From Candidatus Zixiibacteriota bacterium (lineage in GTDB: Bacteria; Zixibacteria; MSB-5A5; JAABVY01), in NCBI GenBank assembly GCA_014730285.1, contig WJIM01000206.1:1-15889 (forward strand): a stretch of 15,889 nt of DNA, in the 5' to 3' direction. The notes below the pieces were generated by a model. That model saw only the letters and a program-made list of their open reading frames with translations, made no database searches and was not told the DNA's origin. Numbering within the stretch: position 1 is the stretch's first letter; every line of letters starts with the position of its first letter. A program made the translations under genes and the position numbers. Shown here piece after piece: positions 14,958 through 15,889 of this stretch.

Positions 14958-15889
14958 ATGACTTATAATGTCGATCCGGAACTGCAGCAGCCGATCCGGG
15001 ATATGATGCGCGAGTTCTGCCCCAAGGAGATTGAACCTCTGGGACTAAAACATGACCGTGAACCCGATGCGTTTGCTCATGATATATTCAAGAAGCTGGC
15101 CGATAAAGGGCTGGTGGGGTATGTAATGCCCAAGGAACACGGCGGCCAGGGACGCAAGAAGATCGAATACGCTACGATGATCGAAGAGCTCTCATATTTC
15201 GATCCGCCCTCATCACTTCTATCCGCTGTCTCGCAGCTTGCGGTTGACCCAATTATCAATTTCGGCACTGATGAGCAAAAGCAGAAATATATCCCCAAAG
15301 CCGCAACCGGTGAAGAGATTCCGGCTTTCGCTCTAACCGAGCCCAATGCCGGTTCGGATGCTGCTAACCAGACCACCGAGTTTGAAGACGCCGGTGATCA
15401 TTATATCATTAACGGTGAAAAGATCTTTATCATGCACGGTGATGTCTGTAATTATGCCGTAACGTTCGGAAAACTCAAGGATGACGAAAGCAGCCGTCCC
15501 AAGGTTTCGGCCATAATCGTTCCGGCTGATGCAGAAGGCGTCGAGGGCTCGACTTTGATGCATAAGATGGGCATGAAATATGCCACTACCGGACGAATCG
15601 TTTATAAAGACGTCAAGGTTCCCAAGGAAAACTTCCTTGGCCCCGTAGGGAAAGGCTTCAAGATGGCGATGATGACTCTTGACGGTGCCCGTGTGGGTAT
15701 CGCCGCACAGTCAACAGGTATCGCCCAGCGTGCACTGGATGAGGCTATCAAGTATGCCAAGGAACGTGTGGCCTTTGGCGCTCCGATTGCCAAGCTTCAG
15801 GCGATTCAGTGGATGATTGCGGATATGGCTACCAAGGTCGAGGCGGCACGTCTTCTGACCTACAAGTCCGCCCAGCTTCAGGATGCCGG
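14958..15889 (+). CDS. Acyl-CoA dehydrogenase (3' end outside window)
   Basis: This FAD enzyme introduces the alpha-beta double bond into acyl-CoA. The 310 codons seen include the N-terminal helical domain, the family signature ALTEPNAGSD (125-134), the middle beta domain, and the start of the C-terminal helical domain with LDGARVGIAAQ and ERVAFGAPIAKLQAIQ (269-284; Arg270, Phe273 and Gln281 fit FAD contacts). The catalytic Glu should lie beyond the window edge. The segment normally reading KxWIT(N/S)G is KIFIMHG (155-161), with Phe157 in place of the usual FAD-stacking Trp. AAGGAGG lies 6 bases upstream of ATG, a strong ribosome site. Substrate chain length cannot be told. The company of a mutase subunit suggests branched-chain or odd-chain acyl-CoA catabolism. 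Confidence 0.93.
   Translation, partial: MTYNVDPELQQPIRDMMREFCPKEIEPLGLKHDREPDAFAHDIFKKLADKGLVGYVMPKEHGGQGRKKIEYATMIEELSYFDPPSSLLSAVSQLAVDPIINFGTDEQKQKYIPKAATGEEIPAFALTEPNAGSDAANQTTEFEDAGDHYIINGEKIFIMHGDVCNYAVTFGKLKDDESSRPKVSAIIVPADAEGVEGSTLMHKMGMKYATTGRIVYKDVKVPKENFLGPVGKGFKMAMMTLDGARVGIAAQSTGIAQRALDEAIKYAKERVAFGAPIAKLQAIQWMIADMATKVEAARLLTYKSAQLQDA

Overview
No taxonomic marker is present, so the host is inferred. The window reads like a Gram-negative, deep-branching bacterium of the Fibrobacteres-Chlorobi-Bacteroidetes (FCB) superphylum or an allied candidate phylum; the Zixibacteria are one possibility, but this is a guess. The reasons are a secreted giant protein ending in a YPNPFNP/FlgD-like tail, a PorV/UPF0164-type outer-membrane barrel beside it, a standalone cobalamin-binding methylmalonyl-CoA mutase domain, and an RNase HIII-type enzyme.

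The left 13.2 kb is read from the minus strand in three blocks. From right to left these are efp-rnhC (13205 to 11997); a two-gene sensor block (11876 to 7762) in which a membrane GAF protein overlaps a soluble hybrid histidine kinase by ATGA; and a three-gene block (7499 to beyond position 1). The last block encodes a 1437-residue secreted Ig-like protein, a PorV-like barrel carrying a TPR tail, and a membrane protein that combines an RsbW-type ATPase, a sensor, HAMP and the start of an RsbU/SpoIIE-type phosphatase. The right 2.2 kb is on the plus strand: a cobalamin-binding domain protein, a secreted protein with a duplicated domain, and an acyl-CoA dehydrogenase cut by the window edge. The divergent region 13206-13682 holds an efp promoter, a palindrome-rich segment, a terminator-like hairpin and a possible promoter for the right-hand genes.

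The left block looks like one functional unit: a surface-exported protein, an outer-membrane/periplasmic factor that could handle it, and a trans-membrane partner-switching regulator that could report on envelope state. The middle pair looks like a sensor in which the membrane subunit ends in a histidine-less copy of the kinase dimerisation hairpin, so it may work by pairing with the real kinase encoded next to it. The right block fits propionyl/methylmalonyl-CoA or branched-chain/fatty-acid catabolism. Both housekeeping proteins in efp-rnhC are atypical: the EF-P has no lysine at the usual modified position, and the RNase H lacks the usual N-terminal domain of RNase HIII.

I saw no tRNA, rRNA, CRISPR array, transposase or phage gene.
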